NCBI GenBank assembly: GCA_964629345.1 | Contig: CAZVSG010000085.1 | Coordinates: 1-9,939 of the forward strand | Length of the DNA: 9,939 nucleotides | Reading direction: 5' to 3' | From: UBA6115 sp964629345 | GTDB lineage: Bacteria; Bacillota; Clostridia; Christensenellales; Aristaeellaceae | In this document: piece after piece, positions 1 through 6,150 of the stretch | Numbering within the stretch: position 1 is the stretch's first letter | Layout of the letters: each line of letters begins with the position of its first letter | Notes under the pieces: generated by a model | Told to the model about the DNA's origin: nothing | The model's input: the letters and a program-made list of their open reading frames with translations, nothing else | Databases searched by the model: none | Made by a program: the position numbers and the translations under genes

Positions 1-172
1 TTTGCGAGCTTGCCGCGCATTCCGGAGGACTCGATCTTCGTAATAACGCCGTTTTTAATATGCTCAATCAGCGGAGCGTGGACATCGGACAGGCTGGAAG
101 CAGCCAGCTTCAGATCCTTATAGCCCATCTCAGCCAGTTTGGCAACAACAATATGCACAAGGTAATCGCCGC
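1..172 (-). pseudogene. citF: Citrate lyase alpha subunit (CitF), internal fragment
   Basis: On the minus strand an uninterrupted frame of about 57 codons reads RGGDYLVHIVVAKLAEMGY, then KDLKLAASSLSDVHAPLIEH, then IKNGVITKIESSGMRGKLA. I recognise this as the citrate lyase alpha / citrate CoA-transferase family from the HAPLIEHIKNGV block and the GDYLV segment, which in the family follows an HHHFR-type stretch. CitF transfers CoA or the acyl carrier prosthetic group to citrate during fermentative citrate cleavage in the cytoplasm. The gene runs off the left edge toward its C-terminus. At its other side the similarity stops near 172: the frame stays open, but the residues no longer resemble CitF, and the plus strand begins to encode a membrane protein. 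No citE, citD or start codon is visible, so this looks like a 5'-truncated gene or an assembly junction. The family call rests on remembered motifs. The exact breakpoint is uncertain by several codons. Confidence 0.68.
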
Positions 173-173
173 C

Positions 174-380
174 GCGGCGCCCGTGATGGTGTACTACCTG
201 TGGCTGTGGGGCGGGTTTCGGGACATGCTGGGCGGAACCGGTCTGTCACCCACAACACTCTACAACGATGGGCTGACCTGGCCGAGGCTGGCTGCCAGCC
301 TGGCGCAGTACCTCATCCTGGGCGTGCCGGCGTGGCTGGTATACCGCCGCGGGATGCACAGGAGGCTGGCGAATGGGTAG
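174..380 (+). pseudogene. 3' end of an ABC transporter permease (truncated)
   Basis: The last roughly 68 codons of a membrane protein, in the frame ending at TAG 378-380. Two hydrophobic stretches are visible: VMVYYLWLWGGF near the beginning and YLILGVPAWLVY near the end, followed by a basic tail (RRGMHRRLANG), as expected for the last helix of an ABC-2-type permease. The frame is open farther left, to an ATG at 60, but that part is the antisense of the citF fragment, so the real coding portion probably begins around 174. The stop codon overlaps the ATG of the next permease by 8 nt, which implies a shared operon and translational coupling. With the following permease and ATPase this would make a two-permease, one-ATPase exporter of the lantibiotic-immunity or bacitracin-resistance kind. 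Because the N-terminal part is missing, it is unlikely to be functional here unless the junction is an assembly error. Confidence 0.6.
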
Positions 381-1233
381 GAAGAAAGCCAAATTCACCG
401 ATGTCCTGGTGGTTGCCAGGATGTCGCTTTCAGCATGGGCAGATTCACCCCGCGGGGCTTTCGTCCTGCTTGCGATGGCCATGATGTGCTACGGCGCACT
501 GCGTGAACTTCGCCTGGCCATGCTCCCCATGGGATATGGCATCACCTGGGCGGAGGCGCCCCTGTTCGCGTTCCATCGGCAATCTTTGCTCGCGGGCACC
601 CTTTTCCTGCTGTTAATGACGGATCTGCCAAAAAAAGGCAGCGCCCAGAACTATCAGTTGATCCGCACAAGCCGGGCGCGGTGGCTGAGTGGACAGGTCA
701 CCTACTGTTTACTGATGGTCGCAGTGTTCGTGGCGGTGATGATCGCTCTTTCCCTCCTGTTCGCCATCCCAATTTTGCAGGCAGGAAACACATGGAGCGA
801 TACGGCACGGGAACAACTGGGGTACGCGCTTCCCTCGGAAGCGATCTTCCCGCTGGCGACCCGTGAGGCGATGCCGCCGGCGCGCGCTCTCCTCATCAAC
901 ATTGCCCTCAGCGGCGCGTACTGGCTGGGGTTGGCGTTGCTGATCCTGTTCAGCGGCCTGATCGGGCAGAGCTTGTTTGGGCTTGTACCGGCGATGGTGA
1001 TACAGCTTCTTCCCTGGATGGTCAACACCTTTGTCCAGATGGAGCCGATATATTGGTTTCCCGGCTCTTACGCAACCGTGTTTCTCCCTCAGTATGCTCA
1101 GTTCCCCGGAAGAGAACTCGTGGCGATAGCGGTGTTCCTATCAGTCGATTTACTGCTGGTGGGCTTGATGTTCTGGCGGCTGAAACGGGCTGACCTGAGT
1201 TTTGTCAGCAACCAGGGAGGTAGTATGATATGA
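373..1233 (+). CDS. ABC-2-type transporter permease (LanG/BcrB-like)
   Basis: An integral membrane protein of 286 residues with about six predicted helices (roughly residues 28-46, 68-84, 110-133, 172-194, 197-216 and 248-269) and a basic cytoplasmic N-terminus (MGRKKAK). This size and topology fit the membrane subunit of an ABC-2 exporter, which forms the translocation path and couples to the ATPase. There is no ATPase domain and no large extracytoplasmic domain. The ATG at 373 is chosen because AGGAGG (360-365) lies 7 nt upstream; the start overlaps the stop of the preceding permease fragment by 8 nt. The 3' end overlaps the ATPase start (ATGA at 1230-1233), so the three genes form one operon. 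By position and by the E-loop of the partner ATPase, self-protection against a peptide antibiotic or export of a peptide is plausible. The substrate cannot be read from the sequence. Confidence 0.82.
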   Translation: MGRKKAKFTDVLVVARMSLSAWADSPRGAFVLLAMAMMCYGALRELRLAMLPMGYGITWAEAPLFAFHRQSLLAGTLFLLLMTDLPKKGSAQNYQLIRTSRARWLSGQVTYCLLMVAVFVAVMIALSLLFAIPILQAGNTWSDTAREQLGYALPSEAIFPLATREAMPPARALLINIALSGAYWLGLALLILFSGLIGQSLFGLVPAMVIQLLPWMVNTFVQMEPIYWFPGSYATVFLPQYAQFPGRELVAIAVFLSVDLLLVGLMFWRLKRADLSFVSNQGGSMI

Positions 1234-1883
1234 GCGACATGATCATCGTGGAGAACGTCCACAAACGCTACAGGGACAATCAGGTGCTAAACGGGGTATC
1301 CCTCCGGGTGCCTCAAGGGACGATCTGCGGCCTCATCGGCCCAAACGGCAGCGGAAAAACCGTTCTTCTGCGCTGCATCTGCGGCATCACGCCGGTCGAC
1401 GCGGGCCAAATCACCGTTGGTGGGTATAAAATCGGAAAACAGCGGGATTTCGCGCCGAATACCGGCCTTTTGCTCGAGGGGCCAGGGTTCATCGGCGCGT
1501 ATTCGGGGATGAAGAACCTGCGATACTTTATGCAATTGTCAGGGAAGGGCGGCACGGAGGATTGCGAGAAGGCAATGCGTGCGGTCGGCCTGAACCCGGA
1601 GGACAAAAAACGGGTGCGGAAGTACTCCCTGGGCATGAAGCAACGACTGGGTCTGGCGCAAGCCAGTATGGAAGAACCCAGGTTGCTGATTTTGGATGAG
1701 CCCTTCAATGCGCTGGACAGCGCTGGGGTTCAGGAAATGCGAGATCTCTTCCTGCAGATCAAAATGGAAGGCGCCACATTCTTGCTTACAAGCCATAATG
1801 CGCAGGATATTGCTGTGCTGTGTGATACGGTCTATCAGTTTGATGGCGGTGTGGTGAAGGAGGTAGCTAGACCGGGAGCGTAA
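1230..1883 (+). CDS. ABC transporter ATP-binding protein, lantibiotic-immunity/BcrA type
   Basis: A 217-residue nucleotide-binding subunit with all core ABC motifs: Walker A GPNGSGKT (37-44), a variant signature YSLGMKQR (132-139), Walker B LLILDEP (152-158), D-loop NALD and the switch histidine in TSHNAQD (H189). At the usual Q-loop position the sequence is LLLEGPGF (81-88, E83), so glutamate replaces glutamine. That E-loop is described for LanF ATPases of lantibiotic self-immunity exporters. The protein would hydrolyse ATP at the cytoplasmic face to drive the permease encoded just upstream. The start ATG at 1230 overlaps the permease stop (ATGA) and has AGGGAGG at 1214-1220, 9 nt upstream. 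The chain is short compared with 230-300 residue relatives that carry a C-terminal extension, but the ATPase core is complete. No convincing terminator follows. Confidence 0.9.
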   Translation: MSDMIIVENVHKRYRDNQVLNGVSLRVPQGTICGLIGPNGSGKTVLLRCICGITPVDAGQITVGGYKIGKQRDFAPNTGLLLEGPGFIGAYSGMKNLRYFMQLSGKGGTEDCEKAMRAVGLNPEDKKRVRKYSLGMKQRLGLAQASMEEPRLLILDEPFNALDSAGVQEMRDLFLQIKMEGATFLLTSHNAQDIAVLCDTVYQFDGGVVKEVARPGA

Positions 1884-2103
1884 ACTGTTCACCGGGAGAT
1901 TAACAGAATTAATGCGGTTTTCAGAATAGAAGGCATGTGCTGGTTAGCTGCTGACTGTCCGTGGTAGTGCATCCCGCCCATGTGATTAACGGACAAGGAA
2001 AGGGGTGACACCGTTGAACAACTGAACATAGCACATATCTGCCTTTTCGGAACAATTAATGTCTCATTCTTGAATCGATAAATTCACAATGGAGGAGGAT
2101 ATC

Positions 2104-2487
2104 ATGAATAAGAAAGTGAGTTTCTTGCTACTTCTTGCCCTGGTTCTTGCCGCGTCTGTCTTCAGTATTGCTCTGGCTTGCGACGGCGGGCATAGCAGGG
2201 AGACCTCCTGGGGAAACCAGGACAAAGTGTTCGCCAGCATCTCTGCGTGCAGCTGCTCTCCGCGGGCCAACCACTTGTATGCCTCCACAAGGGCGCAAGT
2301 GGAAGACCAGTACGGATACACATACTGGATGAATTGGGTGGAGAGTTACGGAGATAACGTTTCCTACAAATCTTCCACCAGTAATCCGGCCAATCCTATT
2401 ATCGGTGGCATTGCACATTTTCGGCATAGCTGCACAACAGGAGGATCTCCATATACCTATCATCAGCATTACGTGACCATCGTGTAA
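2104..2487 (+). CDS. Small exported cysteine-containing protein, unknown function (possible bacteriocin-like peptide)
   Basis: A 127-residue protein with a clear N-terminal signal: MNKK, a hydrophobic core of about 20 residues (VSFLLLLALVLAASVFSIAL) and ALA just before a cysteine at 27. Cleavage by signal peptidase I after ALA is plausible; a lipobox is possible but weak, since alanine replaces the usual leucine at -3. The mature part is polar and aromatic-rich, with four cysteines (one at the mature N-terminus, a CSC pair and one in HFRHSC) and a C-terminal SPYTYHQHY segment. The start at 2104 is preferred over ATG 2089 because GGAGGAGG (2091-2098) lies 5 nt before it and would otherwise be inside the coding region. 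I do not recognise the family. It lies between a LanFEG-like transporter and the start of a MacB/FtsX-like permease, a layout seen for secreted peptides with dedicated export or immunity, so a bacteriocin-like role is inference only. Confidence 0.72.
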   Translation: MNKKVSFLLLLALVLAASVFSIALACDGGHSRETSWGNQDKVFASISACSCSPRANHLYASTRAQVEDQYGYTYWMNWVESYGDNVSYKSSTSNPANPIIGGIAHFRHSCTTGGSPYTYHQHYVTIV

Positions 2488-2497
2488 CTTCCCGTGT

Positions 2498-2531
2498 CCG
2501 CCGCCGCGGTAAATACGTGCTGCTGCGGCGG
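2498..2531 (+). terminator. GC-rich hairpin after the exported-protein gene, weak terminator candidate
   Basis: CCGCCGC (2498-2504) can pair with GCGGCGG (2525-2531) across a 20-nt loop, starting 10 bases after the stop codon. The 3' side is followed by CATTCCTCAATTC, without a run of T, so intrinsic termination is doubtful. It could be an attenuating stem between this gene and the permease that starts at 2566. Confidence 0.3.
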
Positions 2532-2565
2532 CATTCCTCAATTCGAAAAAGGGAAGGAGCGATGA

Positions 2566-4371
2566 ATGAAACTTCTGCGTATCATTCGGCTGGACATAAA
2601 ACACTACCTGAGCAGGGAACCCGGCTCGCTGTTCGTCGTGCTGCTCACGCTGTTCTGCTGCTTTTTTGCCCTGATGTGCTTCACCGGAGTAACAGGCGCT
2701 GTCTCCCAGGGAGCCAGCACCGCGGCGCGGGTCACAGCCCTTGCTGTGTATCCTGAAGAATCCGTAACCGCTGCGCAGGTCGCCCGCCTTTTTGAGGATG
2801 CGCCGCTGGGGCCGATGAACAACGCCTATATGCTGATGCTTGGCACGTCGCCGGAGAATCCCAACATATTCGGATGGAAAGGCACGGCTTTCACGCGCAT
2901 CCACGCCCTGGAGCCGAACAAGGATTTTCTCACCGAAGAGGAGATTGAGAGTGAAGAAGACGTGCTGATCATGAACTCTGATATGATTGCTGCCCGGAGG
3001 GAAAATATCCGGGAGAATGTGAACATCATCCGGGGAAACGCGCTGCGGATGGATTGGATTGAAGTATGCCAGCATAAACATATTGATTTTGTTTTTGGCA
3101 ATCCACCATTTGTTGGAAAGAAATATCAAGACAAAGATCAGAAAAGTGACATGGCCTTTGTTTTTGGTAATAGTTTTCGAGGATCGGGTAATCTCGATTA
3201 TGTCACAGCTTGGTATATGAAAGCAGCCGCTTGCCTTGAAGCAAATACAGAGTGCGCTTTTGTTGCAACAAACTCGATAGTTCAGGGAGAACAAGTACCG
3301 ATTTTATGGAAGCCACTCTTTGAGCTAATGGGCATAAAAATAGAATTTGCTTATCGAACATTTAAGTGGGCAAATGAAGCAAAAAATGTTGCGGGAGTGC
3401 ATTGTGTTATTATCGGCTTCTCAAAAAGAATTTCCGGCAAGGAACTTGTGCTATATGATAATGGTAAAGAAACGATAGTTAACCATATCAATCAATACCT
3501 AATAGATGCACCTGATGTGTTTGTGGAAAACCGTTCTCGACCAATATGTAATGTCCCTTCTATGGTATATGGTAGTTTCGCACTGGATGACGGCAATTAT
3601 ACAATACCTGAACAGGAATATATTGACATACTTAATAAAGAACCTCATGCAGAACGCTTTATGCGTCCTTTCATCGGCAGTGATGAGTATATTAACAATG
3701 TAAAACGCTATTGTATATGGCTTAAGGGGATACCACCAAACGAAATAAAGACAAGCAGTATCATTTTAAAGAAGGTGGATGCTGTCCGTACATGGCGACT
3801 GAGTAGTAATAGAAAAGAGACTGTTGCTGCTGCAAACACACCTACAATTTTTGCAGAAATTAGGCAACCACTTGAAGATTATCTCGCTGTTCCCATAACA
3901 AGCAGCGAAAGAAGACAGTATATCCCTATTGGATATCTACCAAGCAATGTGATAGCAAGCAATCACTTGCTCATCATACCCGGAGCAGATTTCTATTGCT
4001 TTGGCATTCTAACATCATCTACACATATGAACTGGATGCGCGTAGTAGCTGGAAGACTAAAAAGCGATTATAACTACTCAGCTCGCATTGTATACAACAA
4101 TTTCCCATGGCCTGATTCCTCTGATATACAAAAAGTAAAAATCAGCGAATCTGCTCATGCAATTCTATCTGCCAGAGCACTTTATCCAGAATGGACCCTA
4201 TCAGAAATGTATGATCCGCGATTCATGCCAATAGAATTGCAGAGAGCCCACCAGGACAACGACCGCGCGGTGTGGGAAGCCTATGGCCGCGCCTGGCCCA
4301 TCGGGGATGAAGCCGCTTGCGTGGCGCATCTGATGAAACTGTACAGAGATAAATGCCTGTCCCATGAATGA
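2566..4371 (+). CDS. In-frame chimera: MacB/FtsX-type permease N-terminus fused to the C-terminal part of an MmeI-like (type IIL) DNA methyltransferase
   Basis: An open frame of 601 residues made of two unrelated parts. Residues 1 to about 143 look like an FtsX/MacB permease start: cytoplasmic MKLLRIIRLDIKHYL, one helix (about 21-46), then an extracytoplasmic stretch including KDFLTEEEIES. From about residue 151 the sequence matches MmeI-family adenine methyltransferases: NIIRGNALRMDW (153-164), the catalytic NPPF (motif IV, 179-182) in GNPPFVGKKYQDKDQKSDM, NLDYVTAWYMKAA, a target-recognition-like region with RFMRPFIGSDEY, and the family tail MPIELQRAHQDNDRAV. The upstream nuclease domain, helical connector and SAM-binding motifs are absent, so no modification or restriction activity is expected. 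The permease likewise lacks its C-terminal helices. ATG 2566 has AAGGAG (2554-2559) 6 nt upstream. Both halves are probably broken genes joined near 2990-3015, or an assembly chimera. The methyltransferase family assignment is fairly sure; the permease family is less so. Confidence 0.75.
   Translation: MKLLRIIRLDIKHYLSREPGSLFVVLLTLFCCFFALMCFTGVTGAVSQGASTAARVTALAVYPEESVTAAQVARLFEDAPLGPMNNAYMLMLGTSPENPNIFGWKGTAFTRIHALEPNKDFLTEEEIESEEDVLIMNSDMIAARRENIRENVNIIRGNALRMDWIEVCQHKHIDFVFGNPPFVGKKYQDKDQKSDMAFVFGNSFRGSGNLDYVTAWYMKAAACLEANTECAFVATNSIVQGEQVPILWKPLFELMGIKIEFAYRTFKWANEAKNVAGVHCVIIGFSKRISGKELVLYDNGKETIVNHINQYLIDAPDVFVENRSRPICNVPSMVYGSFALDDGNYTIPEQEYIDILNKEPHAERFMRPFIGSDEYINNVKRYCIWLKGIPPNEIKTSSIILKKVDAVRTWRLSSNRKETVAAANTPTIFAEIRQPLEDYLAVPITSSERRQYIPIGYLPSNVIASNHLLIIPGADFYCFGILTSSTHMNWMRVVAGRLKSDYNYSARIVYNNFPWPDSSDIQKVKISESAHAILSARALYPEWTLSEMYDPRFMPIELQRAHQDNDRAVWEAYGRAWPIGDEAACVAHLMKLYRDKCLSHE
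2993..3013. repeat. Short inverted repeat at the permease/methyltransferase junction
   Basis: CCCGGA (2993-2998) and TCCGGG (3008-3013) form a perfect 6-bp inverted repeat with a 9-nt spacer. It sits where the permease-like residues give way to the methyltransferase-like residues. It may be chance in GC-rich DNA or part of the joining event. Confidence 0.45.
3069..4234 (+). other. AT-rich segment inside the methyltransferase part, probable recombined or imported block
   Basis: Base composition changes abruptly to AT-rich with A/T-ending codons just after the NALRMDW block (about 3069). It reverts to GC-rich at the conserved MPIELQRAHQ block (about 4218-4240). Both flanks inside the same methyltransferase reading frame (about 3015-3068 and 4235-4371) match the GC-rich host style. 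The block spans motif IV and the expected target-recognition domain. Boundaries are by eye and good to a few tens of bases. Confidence 0.6.
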
Positions 4372-4438
4372 GCAGGCAGACCTGAACGATGACCAGAAGA
4401 AGACCGTGTGCCTTCTGATCAAGTCGCTGAAGGAGTGA
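4364..4438 (+). pseudogene. Possible C-terminal remnant of a RelE/HigB-type toxin
   Basis: A 24-codon frame starting at ATG 4364, inside the end of the methyltransferase frame, and ending at TGA 4436-4438, 4 nt before the next ATG. Its product (MNEQADLNDDQKKTVCLLIK then SLKE) resembles the last helix of phage-derived HigB/RelE-like toxins, where a short charged stretch, N-x-x-x-DL, leads into an amphipathic helix. It is followed at once by an antitoxin-like gene, the usual toxin-then-antitoxin order of HigBA loci. The rest of the toxin is missing; the upstream bases encode the methyltransferase tail, so a breakpoint lies close to 4350-4364. It could instead be a meaningless short frame. The call depends mainly on context. 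Confidence 0.4.
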
Positions 4439-4442
4439 CCCC

Positions 4443-4649
4443 ATGAAAAAACAGGATTTTGACCAGCTGACAGAGAGCCTTCAGCAGGCGATCGAATACA
4501 AAAAGGGGAACCGCAAGGCTGCCCGGTCTATTGTGTGCGTGATCAATGACGGGATGAAAGAAGCCGGAACGGTCAATCATACTGAACGAATGAATAAACG
4601 CACAGATGGGGCGGAAATTTTTGATGGTTCCGCTAAGACGAAAGAATGA
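4443..4649 (+). pseudogene. Truncated HigA-like antitoxin whose end is supplied by the repeat element
   Basis: A frame of 68 residues with AAGGAG (4430-4435) 7 nt before its ATG. The first 30 residues (MKKQDFDQLTESLQQAIEYK then KGNRKAARS) resemble the N-terminus of small XRE-type antitoxins of HigBA systems, which begin with a similar D-F-x-x-L-x-E-S-x-x-Q-A helix and a K-G-x-x-K-x-x-R turn. The helix-turn-helix that should follow is absent: residues 31-45 are unfamiliar, and from residue 46 on the frame runs through the 160-bp repeat element, ending at a TGA inside it. This looks like an antitoxin cut off by insertion of the element or by an earlier deletion. It is probably non-functional, although the short protein could still be made because the ribosome-binding site is intact. 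Confidence 0.5.
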
Positions 4650-4738
4650 GGCGTAACAGAGCCTACGCCGAATGAAAGAGTCAACGCGGAGGCGCAAAAA
4701 AGCCGCCTCATCAAAGCGTTTGCGATTGAGTTCAGTAT
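4579..4738 (+). repeat. 160-bp palindromic MITE-like element, copy 1
   Basis: This copy begins ATACTGAAC and ends GTTCAGTAT, a perfect 9-bp terminal inverted repeat. A second paired block, AAACGC (4596-4601) with GCGTTT (4716-4721), lies inside it. Near the centre GGCGTA (4650-4655) pairs with TACGCC (4664-4669). It matches the copy at 8145-8304 at 135 of 160 positions without gaps. It overlaps the end of the antitoxin frame and stops 2 bp before the stop codon of the minus-strand PBP gene. No transposase and no clear target-site duplication is visible. In this orientation it could also act as a 3'-end structure for the PBP transcript. Confidence 0.85.
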
Positions 4739-4740
4739 TA

Positions 4741-6150
4741 TCATTTCCCCCCATAATTTGCCTTCAAATAATCGAACACCCCTCCGGCGATGGGCGCGGC
4801 GATCTCGCCGCCGCCCCCGGTGTCCTGCACGACGATGCAGACGGCGTAAGGCAGGGAAGGCTCATCCAGGAAGCCGATGAACCAGGCGTTGGTGTTCTCC
4901 TGCCCGTCGATCTGGGCCGATCCGGTCTTCCCCGCGACCTTCAGGCCATTGACGGCGGCGCGGGCGGCGGTACCGGATCGGGCGGCCCCGCGCATCGCGT
5001 CGGCGATGGTGTCCGCGTCCCCTTTGGACAGCGGCGTCCTGTAGACGCAGGGGCTGATCTGCGCGCGGACGTTCCCGGCGCTGTCCAGCGCCTGCAGCAG
5101 CAGCTTGGGCTCCATCATCACCCCGTCGTTGGCGATGCCGGCGGCGATCAGGCACATGTGCAGCGGGGTGATGGACAGGGCGCTCTGCCCGGCGCCCGTC
5201 CAGGCCAGTTCCTTCATCGGCCTGCTCCCCTTGGGGTAGGCGGCGTTTTCGACCACCAGGTCGGAAAACAAAAGGTAATCGTCCAGGCCGAACAGCTGCG
5301 CCGTCCTGCGCAGGTTCTCGTCCCCCAGCTCAAGGGCCAGCTTGGCGAAGGTGATGTTGCAGCTCACCGCGAGGGCCTTTTTCAGGTCCAGCTCCCCATG
5401 CACGGCCATGCCCGCGTCCGTGATCACCGCATCGCCCACCTGATAGCCCCCCGTGCAGGTGAAGGTCCTGCCCATCACCCCGGGGATGTTCTGCAGCGCG
5501 GCGGCCAGGGTCACCACCTTGAAGGTAGAGCCGGGCGCGCTGGTCCAGCGCGTGGCGCGGTTCCAGTACGGCTGCTGGGGGTCCTGCTCGATCCCTGGAG
5601 CCTTCGCCATCGGGTCAAAGCCCGGCAGGCTCAGAAGGGTCAGCAGCTCCCCCGTCTTCCAGTTCATCACCACCGCCGCGCCCGCCTTGCCCGCGGGGAA
5701 ACGGTCGGCGATCAGGCGGGTCAGGGCGCTGTCCACGCTCAGCCTCAGGTCGTAGCCGCGCCGGGGGCTCCCCGACAGGGCGGCTGACAGGCGGGTCAGG
5801 TAGTTGTCCCCGAAGGCGTACAGCAGGCTTGCCATGAAGGATTCCACGCCGTAGGCGACGTTGTTGTCCCTGTCTCCGATCAGGTGGACCATCGCTTTGC
5901 GCATCGCCGCGTCCGGATGGTAGACGCGCTTCCCCTCCGCGTCGGCCCCGGCCAGCTGGACGCCGCTGCGGTCATAGACGCGCCCGGGGACGACGTCCTT
6001 TTTGACGCTGCGCAGCGAGGTGTTGGCCGCCGAGGAGAACCAGCGGTTGCCGAAGTAGCTCAGGCTGTAGGCGCCGTAGGCGATCAGCGCGATCAGCATG
6101 AGGCTTAAGACGGTGACGACCAGGCGGATGTTCCGCTTGATGAGCTTCAT
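4741..6150 (-). CDS. Class B penicillin-binding protein (PbpA-like D,D-transpeptidase)
   Basis: A 469-residue cell-wall transpeptidase that crosslinks peptidoglycan on the outer face of the membrane. It has a short basic cytoplasmic start, one membrane anchor (about residues 8-30) and the class B signature VPGRVYDRSG (54-63). The penicillin-binding domain follows with the three active-site motifs: S208-T-F-K211 (acylated serine in APGSTFK), S263-C-N265 and K408-T-G410. The pedestal region is short, as in the compact PbpA type coded next to FtsW/RodA. The minus-strand frame is open much farther upstream, but that extension is antisense to nothing and overlaps FtsW. The start at 6150 is chosen because GGGGGAGGAG lies just before it and ATGA overlaps the FtsW stop, giving translational coupling. 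It is the last gene of the FHA-FtsW-PBP operon and should partner the glycosyltransferase in one synthase complex. Its stop lies 2 bp from the repeat element. Confidence 0.93.
   Translation of the reverse strand: MKLIKRNIRLVVTVLSLMLIALIAYGAYSLSYFGNRWFSSAANTSLRSVKKDVVPGRVYDRSGVQLAGADAEGKRVYHPDAAMRKAMVHLIGDRDNNVAYGVESFMASLLYAFGDNYLTRLSAALSGSPRRGYDLRLSVDSALTRLIADRFPAGKAGAAVVMNWKTGELLTLLSLPGFDPMAKAPGIEQDPQQPYWNRATRWTSAPGSTFKVVTLAAALQNIPGVMGRTFTCTGGYQVGDAVITDAGMAVHGELDLKKALAVSCNITFAKLALELGDENLRRTAQLFGLDDYLLFSDLVVENAAYPKGSRPMKELAWTGAGQSALSITPLHMCLIAAGIANDGVMMEPKLLLQALDSAGNVRAQISPCVYRTPLSKGDADTIADAMRGAARSGTAARAAVNGLKVAGKTGSAQIDGQENTNAWFIGFLDEPSLPYAVCIVVQDTGGGGEIAAPIAGGVFDYLKANYGGK

Noticed and set aside
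1884..2103. A promoter or small gene in the gap before the exported-protein gene
   Set aside because: TTGAAC near 2014 with TATCTG 16 bp later is a poor match, and the only ribosome-binding-like site leads into a three-codon frame. Nothing here is strong enough to annotate.
2128..3294. Minus-strand open frame of 388 codons
   Set aside because: It is antisense to the exported-protein gene and the permease-methyltransferase frame, crosses an intergenic hairpin and shows no recognisable motif or ribosome-binding site.
4571..4745. Target-site duplication around repeat copy 1
   Set aside because: Flanks (CAATC before, TATCA after) do not give a convincing direct repeat, and copy 2 flanks (GCAGG, CGAAA) do not either.
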